Shown here in pieces: positions 44,844-56,025 of a stretch of 64,000 nt of DNA. Position numbers and translations under genes: made by a program. This DNA comes from Atopsyche davidsoni. Taxonomy: Eukaryota > Arthropoda > Insecta > Trichoptera > Hydrobiosidae. The notes below the pieces were generated by a model. The model searched no databases. It was not told where the DNA came from and saw nothing but the letters and a program-made list of their open reading frames with translations. How positions within the stretch are numbered: position 1 is the first letter of the stretch; each line of letters starts with the position of its first letter. The DNA lies in assembly GCA_022113835.1 (NCBI GenBank), contig JAILWY010000016.1, positions 10,881,501 through 10,945,500 of the forward strand, written 5' to 3'.

Positions 44844-45120
44844 CGTTGAGACTGCCGACGGGCCTGCCTTGCCGGGGCGGCGGGCGCACGCCACGCCCCA
44901 CCTGACGCGTCACAGCACACGGGCCGGAATAAAAAGCGGCGATATAAAATGTAACGCGGACATCGGGACCGGAGTGGCCGGCAGACCGTGTCTCCGGGGA
45001 CGCGCGCGAGCAGACCGCGCCGCGGCCATGCCTCCTTATTTACCCACTCTAATGAGACGTGTTTATTAGCGGCCGATCGCACAGATGCTCCTGACGCGGC
45101 CAGCACGTGTTAGCCGCAAA
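44844..45120. promoter_or_regulatory. G/C-rich block abutting the tandem repeat
   Basis: High G/C with CCGGGGCGGCGGGCG, a CGGCGATATAAAATG segment and CGGCCGATCGC. Frames are open on both strands owing to composition. Candidate conserved element; function unknown. Confidence 0.25.
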
Positions 45121-45249
45121 ACAACTCAATGTTCATCCGGTAATATTTTCAGATATGGGTTTCGGTTTTCGGTGGGTTTATTTTTGAGTTTTTTTTTTTT
45201 TTAAATAATTTTTTGGAAATATTTCGCGAAAAATCTACATGACATGCAT

Positions 45250-45786
45250 TTCTTCTTCTACGGACGAAGGGTTAAGGGTCTAGGTTCCATAATCGAGTTT
45301 TTTGGTCCGTTTTGCGAAAAATCGACTGCACCGATCAAAAATATTTAAATGCAAAAAGTTTGATACATCCCTTCTTCCGAACACAATATACTTTTATTTC
45401 TTATAAATTTACTAAATATGATAAATATGTGTTTTTACGATTGAAGTGTAGGAATTTGGAGATTCGTCCGGTACATTTTCCAAGAATCCTAAACATTAAA
45501 AAGTCTTTTTTTCAATTGGAATTATAAGATTAAATATAAACCATATGCGACTTATTAATTTAAAAAATAAAAATAAAAAAATCTTTTACAAACTTTGGTT
45601 TTGAAAAGTCGTCATTTTATCCAATTTTTCAACATCTTCAAGATTTTATTTTACCCACAAAAAATGGACGTTAATTAAATAATGAAAAATAGATAAATAT
45701 AATTTATAGTTTTTTCAATACACTGTAAAAAAAACTGAAAAATAAAGTGACAATTAAATTAATTAAATGACACGATTTCGCCAGGT
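45250..45786 (+). repeat. Family E dispersed repeat, copy 2
   Basis: Same landmarks and order as 19090-19626. The piggyBac-like element lies 50 bp downstream. A partial third copy of the central motif (GATAAATATGTGTTTTCCCG) appears at 46125-46145, beyond that element. Confidence 0.75.
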
Positions 45787-45836
45787 AATGGACTGCCTCT
45801 GGTGTCCGGTTGGAAGGCTGGAAGCAACTGCTTTAA

Positions 45837-46118
45837 CTGGGGAGTTCCCTTTTTACTTACGCAACATACAACGGGCGCGTACTCTTTCACTAGGACATGT
45901 CGACCATCCAGATTGGTTTTCCCTCAAAATAAACAACTTCATTCCAAATCTAGCTCTATTTGTAGATATATATATATATATATTGTTTCCAAGACAAATT
46001 CCCTTTCCGTAATAAAAGAGATTCATATATTTCGCAACATATATTTCAAGGACGTATTCATACGTCCTCCCCGTACCCGATATTGTTTACGTTGGACGTA
46101 TTTATACGTCCCGCCCGG
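45837..46118 (+). mobile_element. piggyBac-like MITE, copy 2 (TTAA-bounded)
   Basis: A 282-bp element flanked by TTAA at 45833-45836 and 46119-46122. Ends CTGGGGAGTTCCC and, inverted, CCGGGCGGGACGTATAAATA. The right part has two ATACGTCC-type inverted motifs. Homologous in inverse orientation to 14379-14645. A (TA)n tract interrupts the centre. No coding. Confidence 0.65.
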
Positions 46119-46129
46119 TTAATATGATA

Positions 46130-47635
46130 AATATGTGTTTTCCCGATTGATTGGATATTATTATGACCGACGGATCTAGAGCCCTAAACGTTTAGGTGTC
46201 CTTTTTTATATTGGAATTTAAAGGTCACATATAAACCCATAGGTTTATTTCTAATCTTGACCATAGTGAGGGATAAGTTTAAAAATTAAAAAAATATAAA
46301 AAAATATATTAAATTAAAAGTAAAATTAGAAGAATGTATCTAACTTTTGGCATTAAATTTTTTTCTATTCGGTAAAAATTTAAGACCGCATTTCAGTTGA
46401 AATAAAATACTGAAATACATAAGAATATAATTTTTTTTAAAAATAAAATCTGTGCATAAACAACGCACGTTATAACATGCGTTGCTTATATCAATATATA
46501 TATTAATAATATTTCTTTTTTTATCCGGAAATGCGATCATTAAAAAAAAAATGTGGATAAACTGAAAAGGGAGACGAAAAATACTTAAAAGGCCGCTAGA
46601 GGCATTGTATTTATATCCAACATATTTCTTTACTTAAGCGTTGATGCATTTAAAAAACTTCAGAGAAAATATCTTAGTTTTAATTAAAATAAAAATATAT
46701 ATATATTTCATCCGCATTTAGCTATAAATAAAGCATGCGATCTTCCCCTGCATCGGTTATCTTTGAACTCTTTCAGCAGTGTTCGTGTCTTGAGCATTGC
46801 TTTAATTTCCATCTAAGCCTGATTTTATATTTCGATTTATATATTTCAGCATTGCTAGTTTTGTCATGCTATGAAAAGGTCAAGGAATGCAGTCGGTGCA
46901 TGTAGCAGAACCCTGTGCTTGCATTCACTGTGCGTGGGCGAAACCGATATTAATTACTAGGACCGTGTCAGTTTACCTGAAAAATTGCAAAAATCGATAC
47001 ATACACTTTGGTTATTCAATTGGCATTGCTTTATTATATAATTATACATTATTAGATAAAAAAAAAAACAAACTTCTGCTTCCGATCATTAAAACAGATA
47101 AAATATCGCTTCGTGTTGAAATGCATTATTCCTAAGCAGTTTATTGACGTCGGCTATGTTATATACAGATAAGATCAAATATTTGAAACGAATAAAATTT
47201 GATACTGAACGGTTTTAGATTTTATCAACAACAGCCTTGCTTCGCAAAAAGAGCCCCCTTAAGTGTGTTATTTAATTCTGTACTTTATTTGATACTGATA
47301 CATAATAAATTATTTACTTTAGTAGAAAGCTGCACGGTATAAAAACACACAAGAGAAATGGGTATTTATACGAACACTGCTTGATTTTTTTAATATACAT
47401 TGATTAAATAAATTTTGTTGCTATGATAAAAATGCGATAGTATAAAATTGCTAAACACATGAGTTGAAGTTTTAATAAAGCGCATAAAAAAAAAAAAATA
47501 ATTTAGGTATTTTAAAAAAATAACAATATGTGAGGTTTACAACTTTTGATTTGGTGTTCTTTGATATTAAAATTTTTAAATGTTAAAAAAATAAATTTCA
47601 ATAAAGTTGGTGGGGAGAAATAAATGTCCGCCGCC
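46130..47635. other. A/T-rich gene-free stretch
   Basis: Balanced patches lie near 46735-46800 and 46870-46970. No supportable gene. Confidence 0.4.
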
Positions 47636-47800
47636 ACTGCGTCGATAAGCATCTTAAAAGTCGACATTCTGGAGACGATCCGAGGGGGCATTTTTCAGAT
47701 CCTCCGTGACGAGTAAACTCGAGGGTTTATACTCGCGGCCTGTTCGAGGGACAGCTCGTGGCGGGGTGAGGTGTTTACATTTCGGGAATTCTTTTAATAT
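47626..47800. promoter_or_regulatory. G/C-rich block
   Basis: Short balanced to G/C-rich block (CGAGGGGGCATTTTTCAG, ACTCGCGGCCTGTTCGAG). No exon seen. Confidence 0.2.
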
Positions 47801-48676
47801 TTAGACTCATTTAATTAATTAATTTATTATATAAGTAAATTTCGTTTTTGTTTTCTAATCTAACAACTGTGTGGTCCAAAAAAATATTTCATCTCAGTAT
47901 GCATGGTGAACGTCACGGGATGTTCCACTGGGCACGGCTGCAGTCACCTCCGATCGTTTTTAACCGCTTGCCTTTCTATTGGTCAGTCAACTAGTTTTGC
48001 AGAATTAAAAATGTTTGTATATTAGATTTTTGCGCCCAGACACAAATTATATTTTGTAATAAACATTACATCGCACACAGAAGAGACGCCTCGATAGCAA
48101 AAATATAAATATTTGGCCTACTTAAAAACACAATGTATCACTATTTCTTCAAGTATAATAAAAAAAGATTTAGTCTTTAATTTTCAATTTCAAATAATTT
48201 ATTCTTCGAGTATAAAAAATCGTAAAAAGGTTAATTTTTAGCCCGCATATGTTTTTGATTATAATAATAAATTTAATTGATCAATAGTTATAGAATTAAA
48301 TTGTTTGAAATATATTTCAAATGATTTATTATATGGTACTTCATAGTATTTCATTTTAAGAAATCTTTATGATATAATATGCGGGCGCACAGTGATTATA
48401 AAATTATTTTTAATTATTTATTGTATTTTACAGAAAAACGGAAAAAAGTGTCAATTGAGCAATCACGTTTTTTTAATGTAAATAATTAAATATGTAGGAA
48501 ATTGCATGAATTATTATATTTTTCTTATACATAAGTATGTATAATTGAAGTATGCTTAACACAATTATGATATACGTTTGCAACATTTTATATTTTAAGA
48601 TTTAAATGTTTTGCTCCATGACTGAATCACAGAGAATTTTTGCGAATATGTTAGTTCCTAATAGGCTCCACTTGTC

Positions 48677-48935
48677 TAGGTGACGCAATAGCTTTGAAAT
48701 ACGTTGTTTGTAGTGATTCACGCTTAACTGCAAATCCGATTAAAGTGACTAGCGTTTTGTAAAAATATAAGTATACACACCGGTATGTGCCTGGCATTTT
48801 ACGAACGCCGCATTCTCGCCAGACTTAACTCGTTAGGGTGATGTCGAAGCGACGAGCGTGAGTTTTAAAACACCTTGTTAGCAGTGAATTAGGCTTAATC
48901 GTGGATATAATCCGGTGACTACCGTTTGGGTGCCC
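48677..48935. repeat. Two diverged direct repeats, ~80 bp
   Basis: 48677-48758 and 48835-48930 align with TTGTTNGNAGTGAATT, GCTTAA and GTGACTA(G/C)CGTTT in order, at roughly 70% identity by eye. They lie in a balanced-composition block (48640-49060). Old tandem duplication of unknown class. Confidence 0.55.
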
Positions 48936-49304
48936 GAGCCGGGACTGGCTACCGCTGTTTGGGGTCGTAAAGAATGTGACAAACGGCCTCTGCCAGTATC
49001 CCGACCGTAACTGCTTATTGCCTGACGGGCTCGACTTTGACTCCACTTGAGTACTGAGTTACACTTTATACCCCATTATGGACATTTAACGTCCTTTCCG
49101 TGGTTTTTATTTTTTGTTTAGATAACACAAGCATAATTTCAGCCGGGAATATTCATTGGTTATAGTGCAAAAATTAAGTAGTGCATAAAAGTACTACGTG
49201 TCGGAGACATAACATTTAAATTCGCAGGAGATGCACCAAACGTTGTGATGTATCAGTTTTTCTGAGGCGGCAGAAATGTGGCTCTACAGGGGAATTCTTT
49301 AAAT

Positions 49305-49722
49305 CAGTGCTTCTTAAAGTGGTCCCTACGGACCCCAGGGGGTCCCTGGGATCATACAGGGGTCCTTAGAAAACTAAAATCGATTTGGGGGTCCCTAAAC
49401 AACGTCAGGGGGTCCGCGTAAGGTTTAATATAAAGTAAAAAAATTGAGACACATTTTTATTACTATGGAAGTTACAATAAATAACAATGAATACATTATT
49501 AGCGATTTTTACGTGTAAAATATAATTATAGACAGGTGCATAAAATACAAGTAATAAGAGGCATCGCGGTGAGTCAGGTAAGTTAATACAGGAACGCAAT
49601 AGAGTCGATTCTTGCACCAACCAGTCTATAATGTGAATTTATGTAGTTTTTCACACAGCGTCCGTAGGCAAGTTTTGACTATGAAAAGGGGTCCGTGGGC
49701 CAAAAGAGTTTGAAAGCCACTG
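49305..49722 (-). mobile_element. hAT-type MITE, copy 2, with perfect target duplication
   Basis: A 418-bp element bounded by CAGTGCTTCTTAAAGTGG and the inverse AGTTTGAAAGCCACTG. It is flanked on both sides by the identical 8-mer ctttaaat (49297-49304 and 49723-49730), the hAT hallmark. It is the inverse-orientation homologue of 9163-9614, with the same GGACCCC clusters and internal ATTAGCGATTTTTACGTG. No transposase. Confidence 0.95.
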
Positions 49723-50039
49723 CTTTAAATATGCTATGCTATGGGTTGATAGTGAGTCTTGTACGAAATGCACAAAGAAATAGAATTCCTGACTGTGGTG
49801 GAAAAGCGTAAAATCTCGTATTTTAGCCATATTATTCGTGTTTAAATTTACGTGGATGCGTTGGACAAGAAAAAATGTTCGTATTCTCGCAGTCTAAAAG
49901 TAGTCTTACAAAACAAGCTCGGTATGGATCTGAACACTCTGTTTAATGGCTCCAATAGGGGTCGACAACGCGAAAAGTCAGAAGTCAGCAGTCAGCTTAA
50001 TAACAAATATATAGAGTTGTGCAAACAAGCAGACAGGTA

Positions 50040-50300
50040 ATAAAGCCCCGTGTTCCATTAAGCGCCCCAGCCCGCAGCCCCGGGTGACTTTGTCCCCTCC
50101 CGCGCCTCGGGGCGGCTAGACGGGAAGTGGCCCGATGTCGGCGTGACCTTGAACCACCGCCACCGGAAACAGGAAGCGGGGGAGGGAAGTCTGGCCGCAG
50201 ATAAGGCGGAGGTTCCAATTTCAAGGGCGCGTCTGCGGGCCGTCGAGCAGGGAGGGTGGGCTCACAATGGGGAATATGCGCCCCTTCTGAAACACCACTT
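50040..50300. promoter_or_regulatory. G/C-rich block with nuclear-receptor, Ets and GATA motifs
   Basis: About 240 bp of high G/C. In order: TGACCTTGA (50144-50152; TCAAGGTCA on the other strand, FTZ-F1/ERR type), ACCGGAAAC (50162-50170) and AGGAAG (50171-50176), both Ets-like, and AGATAAG (50199-50205), GATA type. A 146-codon minus frame through the block is composition-driven. This is the best motif cluster in the gene-poor region. Enhancer function is inference. Confidence 0.38.
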
Positions 50301-51650
50301 GGTGTAAAGCACTTCTTCATCAAACTCAAAACGGTGAGAAGAAAGGTTTCAAAGTCGACATTGGAATCGATCAATACAAATATATAGAAGTCAAAACTAA
50401 ACTGCAATTTATTTGGAGAATTTAGATTCACATTCAAAATGGTAATATCTTACTTTAATTTTAATCTTAACCTCACCTAACCTTTATCTACGATGTGAAT
50501 GCATTACTCTTTTTAGAGAATAATATAAAAATCTATTAAATAATAATATTTTATCGAGCAAGCATTTGTATGTAATAAAGTAACTGGTAAATTACAATTA
50601 TTTATAATTTTGTTATAGAGAAAAGTAAACGTATTTACTAACCTTTAGTTTTTCTCATTGTTTTTCGTTGTCACAGAGTTTTTTTTGTTTGTTTGAAAAA
50701 CCATAAGAGAATCAGTAAACCACATTTACCTTAGACTTGCTTTAGTGAGCGACTCAGCATACGGCGGAATGTGTTTTTCGGTAGGATGTCCCGCGATATA
50801 TTTTTAGACATAACACACGTACTCTCTGTGCATGTACACAGGATTATGAAAACAACACCAGGTTTTAAAAATGTTTTGTTGAGAGTATGATATTTCAGGC
50901 AAGCTCTCGAGGTCTTTTTTCAGACTGTAACTCGAAAATGCACTCGCGTATGTGCAGTGGCGCCGCGCGTGAATGCATTATTTTAATTTATACCAACAAA
51001 AGTATTTTTATACATATATATATTGATAATTATAAATAAATTCGCTTAGCAGCTAAGTGTGTTATACTTTTAACATAGACGAGGTAAATCATTAATTAAT
51101 GGTCATGCTTCTGAGCATTTTCCACCACGGCAAATTTATTATGTATTTTTATGATATCGATTAATTCCACTTGTGATTTTCGTGATAGATTATCTAAAAA
51201 CCTTTATTTTAAATTGTAAAATCTATAATCGACGTATATTTATTCACAGCAAGCTTGTAAGTACACAGACTTCACGGCGGCATCGAGGGTGGAAGAGAAA
51301 TCAATTCATCGCTCTTCCCAATGTGAAATCAAATCAGATTTCATCGATTTCGCTTTGTTTTTAGGGTTCAACTCCCGCCTGTTGCTTAAAAATTTGACTT
51401 CGTGTAAAGAGAGAAGTGTTTTTTCCAGTTAATGTTTTGCTATTTTTCACTGCCTCGTATTAATACGATAAATTTATCGAAGCTCCCCATTTATTATTTA
51501 AACTCAATCGCAAAAAAACAAGAAGGTCTGAATTTATTTTGTAAATTCTCAAGTAATCGCGAAATCGATACGAGTAAGAAACGAAATGGACTCGGCGCTG
51601 AAAGAGCGAAGATGCGGATGGTATTTTTGAAAATTAAAATAAGGCTGTGT
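50301..51650. other. A/T-rich to balanced gene-free stretch
   Basis: TCTTAACCTCACCTAACC near 50465 is a short TTAGG-like run. A B-box-like GGTTCAACTCC near 51365 lacks a cloverleaf. No gene. Confidence 0.4.
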
Positions 51651-51885
51651 TTATAAGGTGTGCAATGTGGGTGCGTCTCTGGAGACACGCAGTCCGGGCG
51701 CACTTGCAGCGGCCGGGGTGGCCTGCTGTCTGCTGCCAGGGTCGGCCAAGGGCACCTTCCCTGACCTTGACTGCCGGCGAAGCGAGTTGGGGTGGATTTT
51801 GCTGCCGATCGGATAACCTTGAAAGCATAGGAAACGGGCTGTTGCCGACCGGGCTCGGAGTCGGAGACTCCCCTATTCTAAAATT
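51651..51885. promoter_or_regulatory. G/C-rich block, candidate conserved non-coding element
   Basis: High to balanced G/C with TGACCTTGA at 51762-51770, ATAACCTTGAAAG at about 51805 and CGATCGGATAA. Open frames occur on both strands, with no splice boundaries. Confidence 0.3.
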
Positions 51886-52135
51886 TTCACTTTCGTGAAA
51901 TACTGTTTCTGTATATTATCATGTGTTGATATGATTAAAAATTATATATTTCCTTTCAATTTGTGTTATAAAAAAATAAATAAATCTAACAAGTAAAAAA
52001 AAAAGCTGTCAGGATAAAATTCTACGAAGACAATTAAATCACCATTTGGGCTTGTAATGTTACTAAAATTGTCTATTTTTTGGATTGAATGTCAATCAGA
52101 TGCGTATTTATTACCAATTACGGGTTTATTATATC

Positions 52136-52380
52136 ATTACTAATATGATTAGACACATTGGTATGAACCAAACAACAAATTTTAACAATCATACTCTACA
52201 TATGAGTAGAGTATGATTGTTAAAAATTCTCGATTAATGTATGTGATTCGTTAGTACAAGGGTCAGTACACCGGCCATGTAAGCCTCAAATCCCACACAA
52301 ATCACGATGATATTTTTCTGAGAATTTCTTTAATCTTCTTTTTCTATGTGTGAACTAATGTGCCTAATCATATTAGTAAT
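52136..52380. mobile_element. MITE with nested perfect hairpin
   Basis: A 245-bp element. Outer inverted repeats: ATTACTAATATGATTAGACA at the left and the inverse at the right, ending ATCATATTAGTAAT (25 of about 27 bp match). Inside, a perfect 20-bp inverted repeat (52180-52199 / 52206-52225) with a 6-nt loop could form a stable cruciform. No coding sequence. Superfamily unknown. Confidence 0.8.
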
Positions 52381-53278
52381 AGCTACTTAAATTGTTAGAC
52401 TATTATGAATACTACGCACACTTTCAGGTATCCAACAAAATTAATCTCGCATCTTAAACCAAAACGTGGAACAATATTAAAAAAAAAATAAAACGCGTCA
52501 TTACACCCAAAGGCCGAACATAAACCACTGTGGCTATATATAAAGTACGTTTTTACAATGAGACGTTGCCTATCTAAATGTAAAAAAAATCATTATCATT
52601 GCAGTAAATTCTTGGTTTATTTCTTGAACTTAGGTGCCGCTGCCAACAATGTGGCTCTCACGCGATTATTATGAGTGTAGTGTTTCGTTCCATATTATCA
52701 AATAACAATCCTCAGGATCAGTTACCGGTGTTATTACGCTGTTCAACAATACATCGTATAGTATGGGTGATCGGTTCCGAGAGAATTCCAGAATAATGAA
52801 ATAAAAAAAAACAATAAATTTTAATTGCTAGCAATTACTAATAAATCGGGTTTTCATACATGTTTATGGTACAAATTATATTTAGGTAACAAATAGAAAC
52901 GATAAGAAAGATCTTTGGTAAAATATATATATATATATATATCGAGCAACTTATAAAAGATAAACATGTTGTCACAACACTTGGTAGCAATAAAATACAT
53001 TCAAACGTGCTTTGCGCTATCAAGACCGAAATTGAAACACCATGACGTCACGAGTTTGTAGAGTACTATGGCTAGGGTAACTACAAATTCAATTAATTTT
53101 AAAGAAAATACTGAATGTTTAATACTGAAAATAAAAGTGTTTCAATATTTTTTTGCATAATATGAAGTTATGAGAATAACAAGTCAAAAGGTCTGTGACC
53201 AATATAGAATCACTCTGTATGTCAACAACAGGTAAATATATATACGCATGCCAATTATCAACAAGTTTTTAAAAATTA

Positions 53279-53334
53279 TTTATTGGATGTCGGCGAAACT
53301 AGTCGCGTCGACAAACAAAAACGGAACATCAATA
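53279..53334 (+). repeat. GAAACTAGTC element end
   Basis: TGTCGGCGAAACTAGTCGCG followed by TCGACAAACAAAAACGG matches the right arm of the 34725-34775 element (GGCGAAACTAGTCGCGTC). Single arm only. Confidence 0.55.
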
Positions 53335-54110
53335 ATTTTTTTTTTTTTTAATAATAATAATACCATGTAGTATTTGTTGAAAATATTGGTTATTTTTTGT
53401 AGGGGTTTTACGGTGTAAGGGAGCGTGCTGTATGAGAGTCACCTGTATATTGCCCGTATGTGGCCCAAAGGTGACCGCCCAGCCGTCTCGAGTTGCACTC
53501 CACATCGATGTGTACTGCACCGAAATAAGGCGAAACCCCCCCGGCACGGGCGTATACTACGTTCAAAATTAAGAGTACAAAAAAATTCTAAGAAAAAGTT
53601 CATTATTGCTACCTTTAAAAAAATTCTTCAGAATAAAAAAAATAAAAGCATTTAATATCAAATTAGTTATATGAACCATCTATAGGCTTATTTTTTCGTG
53701 AAATAATTTAAATTTAAAAATAAACAAAATATTAATTGATAAGGGAGAAAATAATACAAAAAAACGTTTTTTGACAAATAAAAATATGTATGTTTTACTC
53801 TTACATACAAATTTTAATTATCAAATGGTTTTTTTGACGTATATTCAGTAATTAGTTGTAATTTAGTAGATAATAACTCGGATATTTTAATCTACCTTAA
53901 ATTTTATATATTTAATGAGTATTTGGGTGAATTTTTTTACCATAAAATTTGTATTTTTATAGTAAAATTTATGCAATTGAATACTGCTTGTTAAATCAGA
54001 TTATTTCAATCTATTCTAAATTCATTGCTTGCATTAAAAAATCTATCCAGCAACACAAACATATTAAGCAGTGATTTTGCCAATGTGTATCTGTTTCTTC
54101 TTCTTTTTTA
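53335..54110. other. A/T-rich stretch with a small balanced patch
   Basis: The patch at 53405-53560 has balanced composition. No gene. Confidence 0.35.
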
Positions 54111-54160
54111 GGTGCCTCTCCTCAGAGTACATCAGTGACTATCTCACTTAACATTTTTCT
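54111..54160 (+). repeat. Family A dispersed repeat, 5' fragment
   Basis: GGTGCCTCTCCTCAGAG followed by ATCTCACTTA; only the first ~45 bp of the family are present. Confidence 0.55.
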
Positions 54161-55235
54161 ATCCTGGGACAGTCATATTAGTTTGGCTGTACTCCCAACT
54201 TTGTCACTGTATATTTTTTCTTGGACAACCAGTCGCAGTAATATTAGCTATTTATAAAAAATAACCAAAATAATATATTTTACGGTTTATAACCATCGTC
54301 AGATTTGCTTTTAAGTTTCAAGATTTGTGCAAGACTCAGCTCATAATAATTTAAGTGTTCTCCTATAAAGCCACATTTCAAATGCCTCGATAGACATCAT
54401 CTCCGCATTTGTATAAACATATTCATGTTAAACATTTGCCATATTTTTTTATACTATAATTATATAATTTAACTGATTAGTGTATATTATTTATAAACAC
54501 TACAATCATTATCACAAAACACCAATAAAAAAAAATGTAAATAAAAAGTTTCCGCGTTTGCTATTTTAATAACGAACAGAGTATACAGACTTATTTTTAC
54601 TTTTAATATAAGTAGAATAAGGTACTTATCAGCGAAGTACTCTGTCTGATGATAACGTCTCAAGTCCGATTATGAAAGACTTCAAGCGAATATCATTACA
54701 AAGTACAAAAATACCTCGAGTAAGCTTTAAATATATCGATTACAGTCAGCAGGGCTCACCTCTCACCTGTGTAATTAGATTGGAACCAATTTGCTCTTGA
54801 TTGATAGGATAACAGATGACAAAAAAACTTAAGTAACTTTCAGTGGCGTACTTTGGTGTTGACCCATCGCAAGTTAGCTTTTCCCTGCGAGTAGAGCTCA
54901 TTGAGAATCGTCACAACTGATGGTTTCTGTAGCAGATAAGATAAAGACAATAATGCGTAAAAACCATAGAAAGTTTATTTGATCCAAACATAAAACCAAA
55001 AAGATTGAGGGACATCAAAAAAAGCCACTTCATGATAATCACGATTCAATGATATCAAATCGTGAATACAGATTTATTGATTTTCAACAACAGAATTTTT
55101 TTTATTGGTAGTATGCATAAATAGCTCATCGGTTGACAAAATACTTTCAACACTACGTGAATAGTCAATTGGCTAGAAAATAACGAATATATTCTATACT
55201 TTAAAATACCCATTATTATGTTAACGTGCGTCACT
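54161..55235. other. A/T-rich gene-free stretch
   Basis: No gene or delimited repeat. Confidence 0.4.
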
Positions 55236-55480
55236 CACTAGTCGCGACTTTTTAGAAAGTGACGCTTTGATACGCGAGTATTGCAAGATAAAAGCATCAT
55301 AATATTTGTGGGTCGAAAATGCATTGATCAGTTTGTTGACATTTGATCTTTTATCGGTCGGAGGAGATTTTATAGATGGCACGACCCGCCGTCGAGAAAT
55401 TTAAATTTGATTGCGCGAATGGCGATAAAATACATCGAGTATGGCGGGCTCTCGGTAGGCCACTCCGCGGAACCTGAAAT
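55236..55480. promoter_or_regulatory. Balanced block with GATAAA/TTTAT motifs
   Basis: Several A/T-rich homeodomain-like sites (CAAGATAAAAG, GATTTTATAGATGG, GGCGATAAAATAC) sit in an otherwise G/C-balanced block, as seen in Caudal/Hox-responsive elements. No exon. Confidence 0.25.
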
Positions 55481-55626
55481 CCCATACAAAAGGAGAATAA
55501 ATATTGAATAACTCACCGATCGTATAATAAGCCCGAGCAGTTGCACAAACTAGAATCTATCAGCGGTAGATTAAAGCTTCCAGCTACCGAAAAAAAACCC
55601 AGACATAAGCGGAGAATCAGTGTGTC

Positions 55627-56025
55627 ATGGGAAAGTCGTGGGATCGAAGCTTTATTTTGTTGATAATAATATTATACATAAGCGGTTTCTGCATCTTGCT
55701 TGGCATCCACGCGCAGAATCCATGGGGATTTGTGCTTCGAGTCACCGGTGCGGTCTTCGAAGGCGTCAGAATTCGCGTCACAGAGAGCAGAGAAATGCAA
55801 ACCGCCAAAACAAAGACAGGCTGGAGGTGTGAATCGACGCCTGATGGGAAACCGGTATGGAGTGAGCGTCATGAGGCATTGTTGACACAGGCCAAGAGCT
55901 GCTGGTGCTCGGGACCATCGGCCGAAATTTGCATAGGAATTCACAAGGAAGTGACAGGCGCCTTGCACGTGGTCGGCCAGGGGAGACATGCTTTTTACCA
56001 TTATTTGTTTTTAAAAACAATCTGA
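55627..56025 (+). CDS. Uncharacterised 132-codon open frame (doubtful)
   Basis: The frame lies in a 400-bp block of balanced composition within A/T-rich DNA. The product would start MGKSWDRS, followed by a strongly hydrophobic stretch (FILLIIILYISGFCILLGI, residues 9-27) that could be a signal anchor, then a polar region with three Cys (CESTPDG, SCWCSG). No family is recognised. Two other frames on each strand are also open through the block, including a 109-codon minus frame. That is a warning: the block may be a repeat fragment with no coding role. A single-exon orphan gene is possible but unproven. Confidence 0.22.
   Translation: MGKSWDRSFILLIIILYISGFCILLGIHAQNPWGFVLRVTGAVFEGVRIRVTESREMQTAKTKTGWRCESTPDGKPVWSERHEALLTQAKSCWCSGPSAEICIGIHKEVTGALHVVGQGRHAFYHYLFLKTI

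Noticed and set aside
49997..50437. 146-codon minus-strand frame
   Set aside because: The open frame coincides with a G/C-rich block and continues into A/T-rich DNA with no exon boundaries; composition explains it.
51361..51380. B-box match GGTTCAACTCC suggesting a Pol III gene
   Set aside because: No matching A box at the proper distance and no cloverleaf.
5016..51770. Four YCAAGGYCR (FTZ-F1/ERR) sites at 5016, 6642, 50144 and 51762 as a functional series
   Set aside because: About four matches are expected by chance in 64 kb on both strands, so the count is not evidence. Only the placement in or beside G/C-rich blocks is of any note.
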